Source of the DNA: a virus
IMG/VR virus record: IMGVR_UViG_3300021956_000041
Location: 1 to 35,011 of that record
Direction: 5' to 3' (one strand)
DNA: 35,011 bases
Below, piece by piece: positions 8,158 through 14,929 of this stretch. The position numbers and the translations under genes were made by a program. Position 1 is the stretch's first letter, and the number at the start of each line of letters is the position of its first letter. The notes beneath the pieces are model-generated. The model searched no databases and was not told where the DNA came from. It saw only the letters and a program-made list of their open reading frames with translations.

Positions 8158-11100
8158 ATGAAGATCACCCGCTTCCTCTCCGCCCTGGTCCTCGCCGCGA
8201 CTGCATTTGCGCAGCAGCCCAAGAACGTCCAGAAAGTCTCCGACGGCACCAACGCGATCACCGAGTCCCTGGTCATCGGCGACGGCAAGGCCCTGTCGGC
8301 CTCCGGCACCGGCTCGATCACGGCCACCAGCGCGCCGGCCAGCGGCATCACCGGCATCGTTTCCGGCGCCCAGGGCGGCACGGGAGTCGCCAACACGGGC
8401 AAGACGCTCACCCTGGGCGGCAACGTCACCTTTTCCGGCGCTTATTCGACCACGCTGACCGTCACCGGCAACTCGAGCGTCACGCTTCCGACCTCCGGCA
8501 CCGTTGCGACCCTGGCCGGCGTCGAGACGCTGACCAATAAGAGCATCGACGCCTCGCAACTGACCGGCACGGTCTCCGCGCTCCGGATGCCGGCTTTTAC
8601 CGGCGACGTCTCGACCACGGCCGGATCGACCGCAACCACGCTGGCGACCGTAAACGCCAACGTCGGCACGTTTGGATCGGCCACCCAGGCCGGCACCTTC
8701 ACGGTCAACGGCAAGGGCCTGGTCACGGCCGCGTCCAACGTCACCATCACGCCGGCCGTCGGATCCATCACCGGCCTCGGCACTGGCGTCGCGACGTTCC
8801 TGGCGACGCCATCGAGCGCCAACCTGGCGGCGGCCGTCACCGACGAGACCGGCACCGGCTCGGTCGTCTTTTCCAATTCGCCGGCCCTGGTCACGCCAAA
8901 CCTAGGCACGCCGTCGGCCGTCACGCTGACAAACGCCACCGGCCTCCCGCTGACGACCGGCGTGACGGGCACCCTGGCCGTCGCGAACGGCGGCACGGGC
9001 GTCACGACCTCGACCGGATCTGGCAGCAACGTCCTTTCCAACTCGCCCACCCTGGTCACGCCCAACATCGGCGCGGCCACCGGCACGTCGGTCAACCTGT
9101 CCGGCGCCGGCACGTTCGGCGGAAACCTGACCGTCAACGGAACGGGGACGAGCAGCGTGTCGGGGAAGCTGGGCATTGGAGACACCAGCGGAGTCAGCAA
9201 ACTGGCGGTGCTTGATACGCTCCCTTACGCGACCGTTACAGGCTCATCTACTGGTCAATTCGGCTATCAGATTAAGGCAGGATTATCAGACTCCGCTGGA
9301 ACGCTTGTCGGTGGTTTGACTTACAACAGCGGCACCGGAGAGCAAAGATTGATTGGGGCGCAATCCTACGTTTTCCAAACATTATATTCGGGCGGGTCGG
9401 AGCGGATGCGATTGGATACCAGCGGAAACCTAGGAATCGGCACGACCAGCCCGCAGTCAAAGGTTGATGTGTACAATCCTTTGCTGGCCGCGACATCGAT
9501 CAGCAATAACAACTGCCATTTGGTTCTGTCTACTCAGAACAATGCTACGCTGCAACAGGCTGCGATATATTTCCAAGCGTTCAACACGACTGGCAATGCA
9601 AGCCCAGCCGCAATTTCAGCGATTAGTAGCGGCAACACGGCATCCAGTTTGGCGTTCTATACCAATGCCAACAATACATACACGAGCACACCTACTGAAC
9701 GTGGACGCTTCAGCAGCAACGGTAACTTACTTATTGGCACGACCTCTGATGGTTATGGTCGATTGTTGGTGCAAGACAACGTGGCATCTGGAGCCGCTGT
9801 CGCGGCGATCAAAAACGTAACCGATACTGGCGGCGACAATACGCGGTATGCTGGAATCAACTTCATCGTTGGTAGCGACGATTCGACGGCTTCAATTCGC
9901 ACCTATCGAACCAACAGCGCAACGGATTACTCCAATGCAATCGCTTTCCTGACCAAGGGTTCCGGTTCCGGTGCGACTACGCCGACCGAGCGGATGCGAA
10001 TCAATGAGAGTGGCAATCTCCTTCTCGGCACGACCACGGACAGCGGTCAGAAACTACAAGTTAATGGTACAAGTTCTTTTGATCGTTCGACCAGTGGGAC
10101 GGCAATGGCAATTCGCGCCAGTTCGATTACCGCTGGCCAACAGGTAAACTTGTTTTTCGGAAAGAACGATTCAGCGAAAAACGAGGCGACGATCATTTAT
10201 CACCACGCCGCCGACGGAAGCTCCAGCAATTACCTCGGCCTTGGATTTTTTGGTGCCGACGATCTGCTCAACGTGACGGCCTCCGGAGACGTCCTGGTCG
10301 GAGGAGGGACACTTAGCTCAGGAAACGGAAAGCTCCAACTCACCGACACCAGCGGCAGCAGCACCAAGGGCATCGGGTTCGGTACAGATACAAGCTTTTA
10401 TCGGGATGGAAACGGCCTAACGATGAGCAAGGCCAGCGCAAATTATCTCGCGTCTGGAATCTCGGTAATAAACACGGCGGGAAGTTCCTATGCGGCCGGA
10501 TTGACGGTCACGGGTTCGGCTTACGCTGCGGGCGACATTTCCGGTGCTTACTCAATGCTTCAAGCGGCGTATCAAACGCCCTTGGCTCTCTCTACTAACG
10601 CTGCGCAGCCAGTAAAAATTTTTACCAACAACACGCTGTCTGCGACTTTTGGCACCGATCAATCCGCGACTTTTTCGGGGCGCGCCACCGTAAACAGTAC
10701 TACCGCATCGACCAGCACCACGACCGGCGCCTTGGTTGTTAATGGCGGTATGGGCGTTGCCGGCTCGGTCAACATAGGCGGAAACACAACCACGACCGGA
10801 GTCCGCGTACTTAAAGGTACTTCAAGCAATGGCTATTCGGTAAACATCCCGCAAATCGCCGAGTTTTCCAAGTCGTCCGGAGACAGTGCGACGACCAGCA
10901 CCAGCGTCTCAATCGACATCACTTTCAGCCCGACGTATAGCTGGAAAAAGGGAACGCTGGAAGTAGTCGCTACTAATCAAAACAGTTACAGCGGCAGCGA
11001 AGGAGCGATTAACGAAATGATCCACTTCCAACAACTAACGACGCTCGGCGTCCGAAATTTCACCACGATCCGCACCAACTCCTCGGGCACGGCCATCACC

Positions 11101-11244
11101 CTCACGTATTCGTGCCCGTCCGACAACGTGCTTCGTGTTACGGCGACCTGTAACGACACCCAGGTCCCAGGGACAGTGCCGACGCATGAAGTGTGGCTCA
11201 GTGCCAAAGTCATTTCAGCTATAAATGTAGCCTCGATGCAGTAA
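8158..11244 (+). CDS. Large fibre-like protein with signal peptide and mosaic composition
   Basis: A 1028-residue protein with fibre-type repeats. Two copies of SNSPxLVTPNxG begin near residues 239 and 294, each near a GGTGV motif, a pattern common in phage tail fibres. Further on are GNLxIGTTS-type repeats (NLGIGTTSPQSKVDV, NLLIGTTSDG, NLLLGTTTDS) seen in trimeric fibre shafts, and a beta-rich C-terminal domain. Two oddities stand out. The N-terminus MKITRFLSALVLAATAFAQQ is a clear signal-peptide pattern, unusual for a virion protein. The DNA is GC-rich up to about 9150, then clearly AT-richer to about 10260 and again from about 10370 to 11030, which points to recombination. It probably binds the host surface. 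The start is the ATG at 8158 after TGACC; no upstream Shine-Dalgarno sequence. Confidence 0.8.
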   Translation: MKITRFLSALVLAATAFAQQPKNVQKVSDGTNAITESLVIGDGKALSASGTGSITATSAPASGITGIVSGAQGGTGVANTGKTLTLGGNVTFSGAYSTTLTVTGNSSVTLPTSGTVATLAGVETLTNKSIDASQLTGTVSALRMPAFTGDVSTTAGSTATTLATVNANVGTFGSATQAGTFTVNGKGLVTAASNVTITPAVGSITGLGTGVATFLATPSSANLAAAVTDETGTGSVVFSNSPALVTPNLGTPSAVTLTNATGLPLTTGVTGTLAVANGGTGVTTSTGSGSNVLSNSPTLVTPNIGAATGTSVNLSGAGTFGGNLTVNGTGTSSVSGKLGIGDTSGVSKLAVLDTLPYATVTGSSTGQFGYQIKAGLSDSAGTLVGGLTYNSGTGEQRLIGAQSYVFQTLYSGGSERMRLDTSGNLGIGTTSPQSKVDVYNPLLAATSISNNNCHLVLSTQNNATLQQAAIYFQAFNTTGNASPAAISAISSGNTASSLAFYTNANNTYTSTPTERGRFSSNGNLLIGTTSDGYGRLLVQDNVASGAAVAAIKNVTDTGGDNTRYAGINFIVGSDDSTASIRTYRTNSATDYSNAIAFLTKGSGSGATTPTERMRINESGNLLLGTTTDSGQKLQVNGTSSFDRSTSGTAMAIRASSITAGQQVNLFFGKNDSAKNEATIIYHHAADGSSSNYLGLGFFGADDLLNVTASGDVLVGGGTLSSGNGKLQLTDTSGSSTKGIGFGTDTSFYRDGNGLTMSKASANYLASGISVINTAGSSYAAGLTVTGSAYAAGDISGAYSMLQAAYQTPLALSTNAAQPVKIFTNNTLSATFGTDQSATFSGRATVNSTTASTSTTTGALVVNGGMGVAGSVNIGGNTTTTGVRVLKGTSSNGYSVNIPQIAEFSKSSGDSATTSTSVSIDITFSPTYSWKKGTLEVVATNQNSYSGSEGAINEMIHFQQLTTLGVRNFTTIRTNSSGTAITLTYSCPSDNVLRVTATCNDTQVPGTVPTHEVWLSAKVISAINVASMQ

Positions 11245-11264
11245 CCAACTCTTTACACCGGACC

Positions 11265-11594
11265 ATGAAAACTCGCTTCGCTCTCTTCCTCGCGGTCGTC
11301 GGCTTGGCCGCCGCCGCTTCCGATCCAACCGTCTCCGAGTCCCTGGTACGGATCCAGTGCGACCCCGCCTCCGGCCAGGTCCAGGCCTTCTTCGAGAAGG
11401 TCGTCACCGTCGAGGGCCAGTCCTTCCGCCAGCCCTGGACGCAAGTCTCCTGGCCGACCGGATCCGACAAAACGGTCACCGTGGACGGCAAGACGTACAC
11501 GTACGCCGAGGTCATGGCGGCCGTCGTCGCCATCGCCAACCAGGAGAACCAGCCGGCGCCCGCTCCGGCTCCGGCCCCTGACGCCAGCAAGTAA
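11265..11594 (+). CDS. Small secreted protein with signal peptide
   Basis: A 109-residue protein. The N-terminus MKTRFALFLAVVGLAAAASD is a Sec-type signal (basic start, hydrophobic core, small residues before the cut). The rest is a short beta-rich segment (ESLVRIQCDPASGQVQAFFEKVVTVEGQSF, then GSDKTVTVDGKTYTYAEVMAAVVAIA) and an Ala-Pro tail (PAPAPAPAPDASK). No family recognised. The start is the ATG at 11265, although the frame is open upstream into the fibre gene. It sits between a fibre with its own signal peptide and the lysis-like genes, so it may act in the periplasm or on the cell surface. Confidence 0.7.
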   Translation: MKTRFALFLAVVGLAAAASDPTVSESLVRIQCDPASGQVQAFFEKVVTVEGQSFRQPWTQVSWPTGSDKTVTVDGKTYTYAEVMAAVVAIANQENQPAPAPAPAPDASK

Positions 11595-11597
11595 ACC

Positions 11598-12071
11598 GTG
11601 AACCTCCTGGACCGCATTTTCCGTCGCGCGCCTCGGCCCGTATTAAATACGGGTCGCGTCCTGACGTGCCAGGAGGTCATCGAGCAAGTCGGATTTCCCG
11701 TACATACCGCCGACGACACGTACGACCAGGTCACGCGCGCCTGGCTCGACGTGTTTTATGCCGATTACAAGGAGACGCTCTTCCGCCAGGGCGTCGTCCA
11801 CTGGGAGCCGACCTTCGACTGCGACAATTTCGCCTCCTTCTACGTCGCCCTGGCCAACGTGCGGCACTTCACCGCCACCTGGGGCCGGTCCGACGCGGCG
11901 CAATCCCTCGCCCTGGCCGAGTACTGGTACCGCCCCAACGGCGGCACCGCCGGCCATGCGATCGTCCTGGCCCTCACCGAATACGGCCAGGTCTTCATCG
12001 AGCCCCAGTCCGGCCGCGAGATCCACCTTTCAGCCGACGAGCAGCAAACCCGCTACCTCGTCAAATTCTGA
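11598..12071 (+). CDS. Transglutaminase/papain-like cysteine peptidase candidate
   Basis: A 157-residue protein with the features of a papain/transglutaminase-fold cysteine peptidase: Cys75 in FDCDNFASFYVALANVR at the start of a helix, His120 in GTAGHAIVLAL on a strand, and E135/Q137 in VFIEPQSG on the next strand. The Cys-His-EPQ order recalls small phage proteins and the protease domain of MOA-type agglutinins, from memory. There is no signal peptide. The gene sits directly before holin-like and spanin-like genes, and no other endolysin is visible, so a cell-wall-cleaving role is possible but inferred. The GTG start at 11598 lies 3 bases after the upstream stop. Confidence 0.6.
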   Translation: MNLLDRIFRRAPRPVLNTGRVLTCQEVIEQVGFPVHTADDTYDQVTRAWLDVFYADYKETLFRQGVVHWEPTFDCDNFASFYVALANVRHFTATWGRSDAAQSLALAEYWYRPNGGTAGHAIVLALTEYGQVFIEPQSGREIHLSADEQQTRYLVKF

Positions 12072-12076
12072 CCACC

Positions 12077-12280
12077 ATGAACAAAACCAACGTCCTCAAG
12101 TACCTCGCCCTCATCGGCAAAGTCACTGGCGTCGTCGCCGGCCTCGGCGCGATCCCGTTTGTCAGTCCCCAGGTCGGCATCGTCGTCTTTGCGGCGTCCT
12201 CGATCCTCAAGGACGTCGTCAACCGCGTCGGCGACCTCCTGGACGACGGCGTCGAAAACAAGTCCTTCAAGGCCGAGTGA
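12077..12280 (+). CDS. Holin-like small membrane protein
   Basis: A 67-residue protein with two hydrophobic stretches (about residues 8-25, YLALIGKVTGVVAGLGAI, and 29-43, VSPQVGIVVFAASSI) and a charged C-terminus (DLLDDGVENKSFKAE). Size and topology suit a class II holin, which forms holes in the inner membrane at the time of lysis. Its neighbours, a peptidase-like gene upstream and spanin-like genes downstream, support this. The stretches are weakly hydrophobic for holin helices, so the call is tentative. The ATG at 12077 is chosen over upstream starts, which lie in the preceding gene. Confidence 0.6.
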   Translation: MNKTNVLKYLALIGKVTGVVAGLGAIPFVSPQVGIVVFAASSILKDVVNRVGDLLDDGVENKSFKAE

Positions 12281-12284
12281 GTCG

Positions 12285-12470
12285 ATGCTCGCGGCGATCC
12301 TTGGTTTCCTCGGCTCGGTCGTCTCGGCGCTGCCCAAGCTCCTCGAGATCCTGACCGGCTGGAAAAAGGACCAGGCGATCGCCGCGGAGCAGACCGCGAA
12401 GGACCAACGCAACGAGCAAGCGATCCGTGAAGCGTGCCAACCTCCTCCTCCTGGCAGCCATAAGCCTTAG
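12285..12470 (+). CDS. Possible inner-membrane spanin (Rz-like)
   Basis: A 61-residue protein with an N-terminal hydrophobic segment (MLAAILGFLGSVVSALPKLL) followed by a charged, helix-prone stretch (KKDQAIAAEQTAKDQRNEQAIREA). This is the i-spanin layout of membrane anchor plus periplasmic coiled coil, but shorter than usual. The last 44 bases overlap, in another frame, the start of a lipoprotein gene (12427), mirroring the overlapping Rz/Rz1 arrangement. The overlap argues for the call; the short length argues against. The 12633 product has a similar topology and is an alternative i-spanin. Confidence 0.5.
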   Translation: MLAAILGFLGSVVSALPKLLEILTGWKKDQAIAAEQTAKDQRNEQAIREACQPPPPGSHKP

Positions 12471-12636
12471 CGGCTGCGCCTCGATGCCGTCCACGCCGGT
12501 CATCGAGCACCGCGACGCGACCAAGGGCCTCATCGAGCGCCCCGACTTCCGCGCCGCGGCCCAGGCGGCCCCGCAATGGGTCTCCGACGCTTTGCTCACC
12601 ATCACCCGATACGAGGCCGAGCTCGCCCGCAAATGA
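12427..12636 (+). CDS. Lipoprotein, outer-membrane spanin-like (Rz1-like)
   Basis: A 69-residue lipoprotein. MKRANLLLLAAISLSGCASMP carries a perfect lipobox (LSGC, Cys17), so the mature protein is about 53 residues and anchored by lipid. The o-spanin links to an i-spanin and fuses inner and outer membranes in the last step of lysis. The mature part is not especially Pro-rich, unlike classic Rz1. The gene starts at GTG 12427 inside the previous gene in another frame and overlaps the next ATG, which fits a lysis cassette. Such a lipoprotein implies a host with an outer membrane. Confidence 0.65.
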   Translation: MKRANLLLLAAISLSGCASMPSTPVIEHRDATKGLIERPDFRAAAQAAPQWVSDALLTITRYEAELARK

Positions 12637-12899
12637 ACCCGACCACCAACGCCCCATTCCTTCACTCCGACCGGCCCGTCAAAACCACCTGGGGCACGAT
12701 CCTTTCGCTCCTGGCCATCGTCGCGGCCGGCGTCGCGGCCTGGACCCTGGTGAAGGCCGAGGTCGCGAGCCAGGCGAGCACCCTGGCGGCGCATGAGGTC
12801 CGGATCAAATCCATCGAGGACAAGATCGCGGCCGACCACGACATCCTCATCGAGATCCGCTCGGACCTCAAAGCCCTCCGCCGCTCGAGCGCCCAATAA
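12633..12899 (+). CDS. Single-pass membrane protein with coiled coil
   Basis: An 88-residue protein with one transmembrane helix (about residues 19-40, TWGTILSLLAIVAAGVAAWTLV) followed by a heptad-like helical tail (AAHEVRIKSIEDKIAADHDILIEIRSDLKALRRS). The topology resembles XhlA-type lysis-associated proteins and i-spanins. Its ATG overlaps the stop of the o-spanin-like gene, and its own stop overlaps the next ATG (TAATG), so all are translated together. Likely a lysis accessory; an exact family cannot be named. Confidence 0.65.
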   Translation: MNPTTNAPFLHSDRPVKTTWGTILSLLAIVAAGVAAWTLVKAEVASQASTLAAHEVRIKSIEDKIAADHDILIEIRSDLKALRRSSAQ

Positions 12900-13279
12900 T
12901 GTCCGCGCAATCGTCCATCTTCGCCCGCCTTTCGGATCCGACCAGCGCCACCGCGGCCATCGTCGGCTCCGGATCCACCGCGCGCGTTTATCCCGAGATC
13001 GCGCCCAACCTGGCGGCGCGGCCGTACGTTGTTTTCCACCAGGTCGCGCTCGATCCGGCCAACACGCTCACCGGCACCTTCGAGGTCGCCAACCGGCTTT
13101 TCCAGTTCTCTTGCTTCGCCACCACCTTCGCGGCCGCCCTCGAGCTCCGCGACGCCGTCACGGCCGACCTGGACAACGTGACGCTCGACAACGGCGACAC
13201 GCCGATCGTCCAGGACCAGCGCAGCGGGTACGAGGAGGTCGTCGATCTCCACCGTGCCGACGTCGATTTTCTCGTCTGA
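12899..13279 (+). CDS. Tail terminator/completion protein, DUF3168-like
   Basis: A 126-residue protein resembling the DUF3168 tail-completion family: short N-terminal helix (SSIFARLSD), ARVYPEIAPNLAARPYVVFHQVALDP (the family's 'YPxxAPxxAxxPYVVFxxv' signature, about residues 35-60), RLFQFSCFATTFAAALELRDAV, and a final strand pair EEVVDLHRADVDFLV. It caps the tail tube and makes the head-joining end. It directly precedes the tube gene, as expected, but is separated from the other connector genes by a 5 kb block. Confidence 0.78.
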   Translation: MSAQSSIFARLSDPTSATAAIVGSGSTARVYPEIAPNLAARPYVVFHQVALDPANTLTGTFEVANRLFQFSCFATTFAAALELRDAVTADLDNVTLDNGDTPIVQDQRSGYEEVVDLHRADVDFLV

Positions 13280-13303
13280 TCCAACCCTCAACCAGCACCA
13301 GCC

Positions 13304-13723
13304 ATGTCCAAAATCAAAGCCAAGGGCGTCGTCCTCAAGTACGGCGACTCCGCCTCCCCCACCACCACCATCCCCCAGGCCGCCGAGGTCACTTATGACA
13401 ACGGCAACTGGGACCGCGCCGAGACGACCACGCACGACTCGAGCGGCCAGACCAAGACGTACGCCACCACGCTCAAGGAGCCGGCTTCCGTTGACGTCCG
13501 CGTCCTCCTGGATCCGGCCGACACCGCGCACGCCTGGCTCATCGGCGCGGCCGACTCCGGCGCCGACAAGTTCCTCACGCTGATCCTCCCCGACGCGGGC
13601 GCGGCCCAGTGGGCGCTCGCCGGCCAGGTCACGTCCTTCAAGACCGGCGCCCTGACGCCTGGCGGCCTCATCGAGGCCTCCTTCACGTTCGCCGCGTCGT
13701 CGTCGCACACGTTCACGCCGTAA
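13304..13723 (+). CDS. Major tail tube protein
   Basis: A 139-residue beta-rich protein forming the tube rings. Supporting segments are AKGVVLKYGDSASPTTTIPQAAEVTYD at the start, then YATTLKEPASVDVRVLLDPADTAHAWL, FLTLILPDAGAAQWALAGQVTSFKTGALTPGGLIEASFTFA, a strand order seen in lambda-V-like and related tube proteins. Size and position, between the DUF3168-like gene and the frameshifted chaperone pair, agree. No Ig-like extra domain is present, so this is a minimal tube subunit. Confidence 0.82.
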   Translation: MSKIKAKGVVLKYGDSASPTTTIPQAAEVTYDNGNWDRAETTTHDSSGQTKTYATTLKEPASVDVRVLLDPADTAHAWLIGAADSGADKFLTLILPDAGAAQWALAGQVTSFKTGALTPGGLIEASFTFAASSSHTFTP

Positions 13724-13726
13724 GCC

Positions 13727-14074
13727 ATGCCCACGCCCGTCACGTTCAAGGTCCAACTCGATCGCGAGCGCTCCATCGCGTTCACGCAGCGCGCGCTTTT
13801 CCGCATGGGCACTTTGCCGGCTCCTTTCGAGTTCGGCGACCTGTCCAAGCCTCGGAAGGCCTACGCTGCCCTGGTCGCCTGGACCTGGGCGTGCCTGGTG
13901 CCGGAGGACGCAGCCGACTTCCCGAGCCCCGAGGACCTGGCGGGTCACATCCCCGTCAAGTCCGAGGTCGTCCGGCAAATCGGCAACGCCCTCGCGGATG
14001 CTGTAAACGCGGCAACCGCTGAACCAAAAAACGCCAGTGGCTCGACGCCTGGGTCTTCGCCCGCGTCGAGCTAA
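13727..14074 (+). CDS. Tail assembly chaperone, short form (G-like)
   Basis: A 115-residue protein between tube and tape measure genes, the position of lambda G. It starts with a strand-rich part (PVTFKVQLDRERSIAFTQRALFRMGTLP) and continues with helices (KPRKAYAALVAWTWACLV, EVVRQIGNALADAVNAATAE). It probably coats the tape measure protein during tail assembly. The last 13 residues (SGSTPGSSPASS and neighbours) are read only when the ribosome does not shift frame at 14026-14032; the longer product is listed separately. Confidence 0.82.
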   Translation: MPTPVTFKVQLDRERSIAFTQRALFRMGTLPAPFEFGDLSKPRKAYAALVAWTWACLVPEDAADFPSPEDLAGHIPVKSEVVRQIGNALADAVNAATAEPKNASGSTPGSSPASS

Positions 14075-14355
14075 ACCTCACCCGCAGTGAGTTCGAGGAC
14101 CTCACGCCGATCGAGTACCAGTCGCTCGTTTCGGCGTGGGAGCGCAAGGAGCGGCGAGCCGACCAGCGGTTCGCCCTCCTCGCGTGCATCCTAGCAAACG
14201 CCCACCGCGGACCCGACGACGAGCCTTTCGAGATCCGCGACTTCCTCCCGATGTCCGACAAAGAACGCGCCAAGTACGAGGCCGAGAAGGTCAAGGCGAG
14301 CCAGCAACGGTTCGCCGCCGGCCTCGGCCTGTCCGGAAAGGACGCCCGTGGCTAG
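13727..14355 (+). CDS. Tail assembly chaperone, long form by -1 frameshift (G-T-like)
   Basis: If ribosomes slip back one base at A AAA AAC (14026-14032), reading continues in the -1 frame from 14032 to the TAG at 14353-14355, adding about 107 residues for a total near 209. The added part has no start codon of its own near its beginning, so it is easily missed. It reads RQWLDAWVFARVELNLTRSE, then LTPIEYQSLVSAWERKERRA, DQRFALLACILANAHRG and FEIRDFLPMSDKERAKYEAE. This 'EFxxLTPxEYxxLxxAWxxxxxxxxxRxALLxxxLANAHR' pattern is typical of phage tail chaperone extensions. The frameshift is inferred; the open frame, slip site and hairpin are directly visible. Confidence 0.8.
14026..14071 (+). promoter_or_regulatory. 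Programmed -1 ribosomal frameshift signal
   Basis: The heptamer A AAA AAC (14026-14032) is in the exact X XXY YYZ phase of the upstream gene. Seven bases later a perfect 9-bp stem begins: GCTCGACGC (14040-14048) pairs with GCGTCGAGC (14063-14071). Inside it GGG (14051-14053) can pair with CCC (14060-14062). The zero-frame stop TAA follows directly at 14072. Slip site, spacer length and stem are all canonical. Confidence 0.85.
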
Positions 14356-14917
14356 TTCGTTTGTTAAATTCAAGCTCACCGGATTAGACGAGATCCGCGC
14401 GACCTTGCGGCAACTGCCGGAGGAGACCCAGAAAAAGGTCATGGCCGTCGCGGTCCGCCGCGCCGCGAAGCCAATGATCGCGGCCGCGAAGAGTTACGCG
14501 TCCAGGAGCGTTCGCACCGGAGCGCTCCGCGCGTCCATCGACGTCGTCGTCAAAAAGAGCCGGAGCGGCGATTCGTACGCCATCGTTGGCCCCGCGCGCG
14601 GGTACTATTCCCGAGGCAAGAAGCTCGGCAAGAACGCCGACCGCCGCGGGGCCAACCAGCCGGCCAACTACGCGCACCTGGTCGAGTTCGGGCACCACTC
14701 GACCGCCTCGACCGGATCCAACCTGGCGAGCGCTAAGGGAACCTCGCGCCGCAAGGGCACTTTCAACGCCACCACGTTTGTCCGTCCCAAGCCCTTCATG
14801 CGGCCGGCCGTGCTGACCACCCAGGAGGCCGTCGCGGCCGGACTGGCTGAGGGCGTCTCCGCCGGCATCCAGCAAGCACTCAAGCGCATCGTCAAAAATC
14901 CCGCCGCCCGCGGCTAA
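14348..14917 (+). CDS. HK97 gp10-like tail-joining protein
   Basis: A 189-residue protein of the HK97-gp10 family. The signature parts are FKLTGLDEIRATLRQLPEET near the start, AVRRAAKPMIAAAKSYASRSVRTGALRASIDV (residues 36-67), YAHLVEFGH (residues 111-119), and FMRPAVLTTQEAVAAGLAEG near the end. Members join or complete the tail in HK97-like phages. It is usually encoded before the terminator and tube genes; here it stands between the chaperone pair and the tape measure gene. The GTG at 14348 overlaps the end of the frameshifted chaperone frame by 8 bases. Confidence 0.85.
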   Translation: MASSFVKFKLTGLDEIRATLRQLPEETQKKVMAVAVRRAAKPMIAAAKSYASRSVRTGALRASIDVVVKKSRSGDSYAIVGPARGYYSRGKKLGKNADRRGANQPANYAHLVEFGHHSTASTGSNLASAKGTSRRKGTFNATTFVRPKPFMRPAVLTTQEAVAAGLAEGVSAGIQQALKRIVKNPAARG

Positions 14918-14929
14918 CTCCTTCCCATC

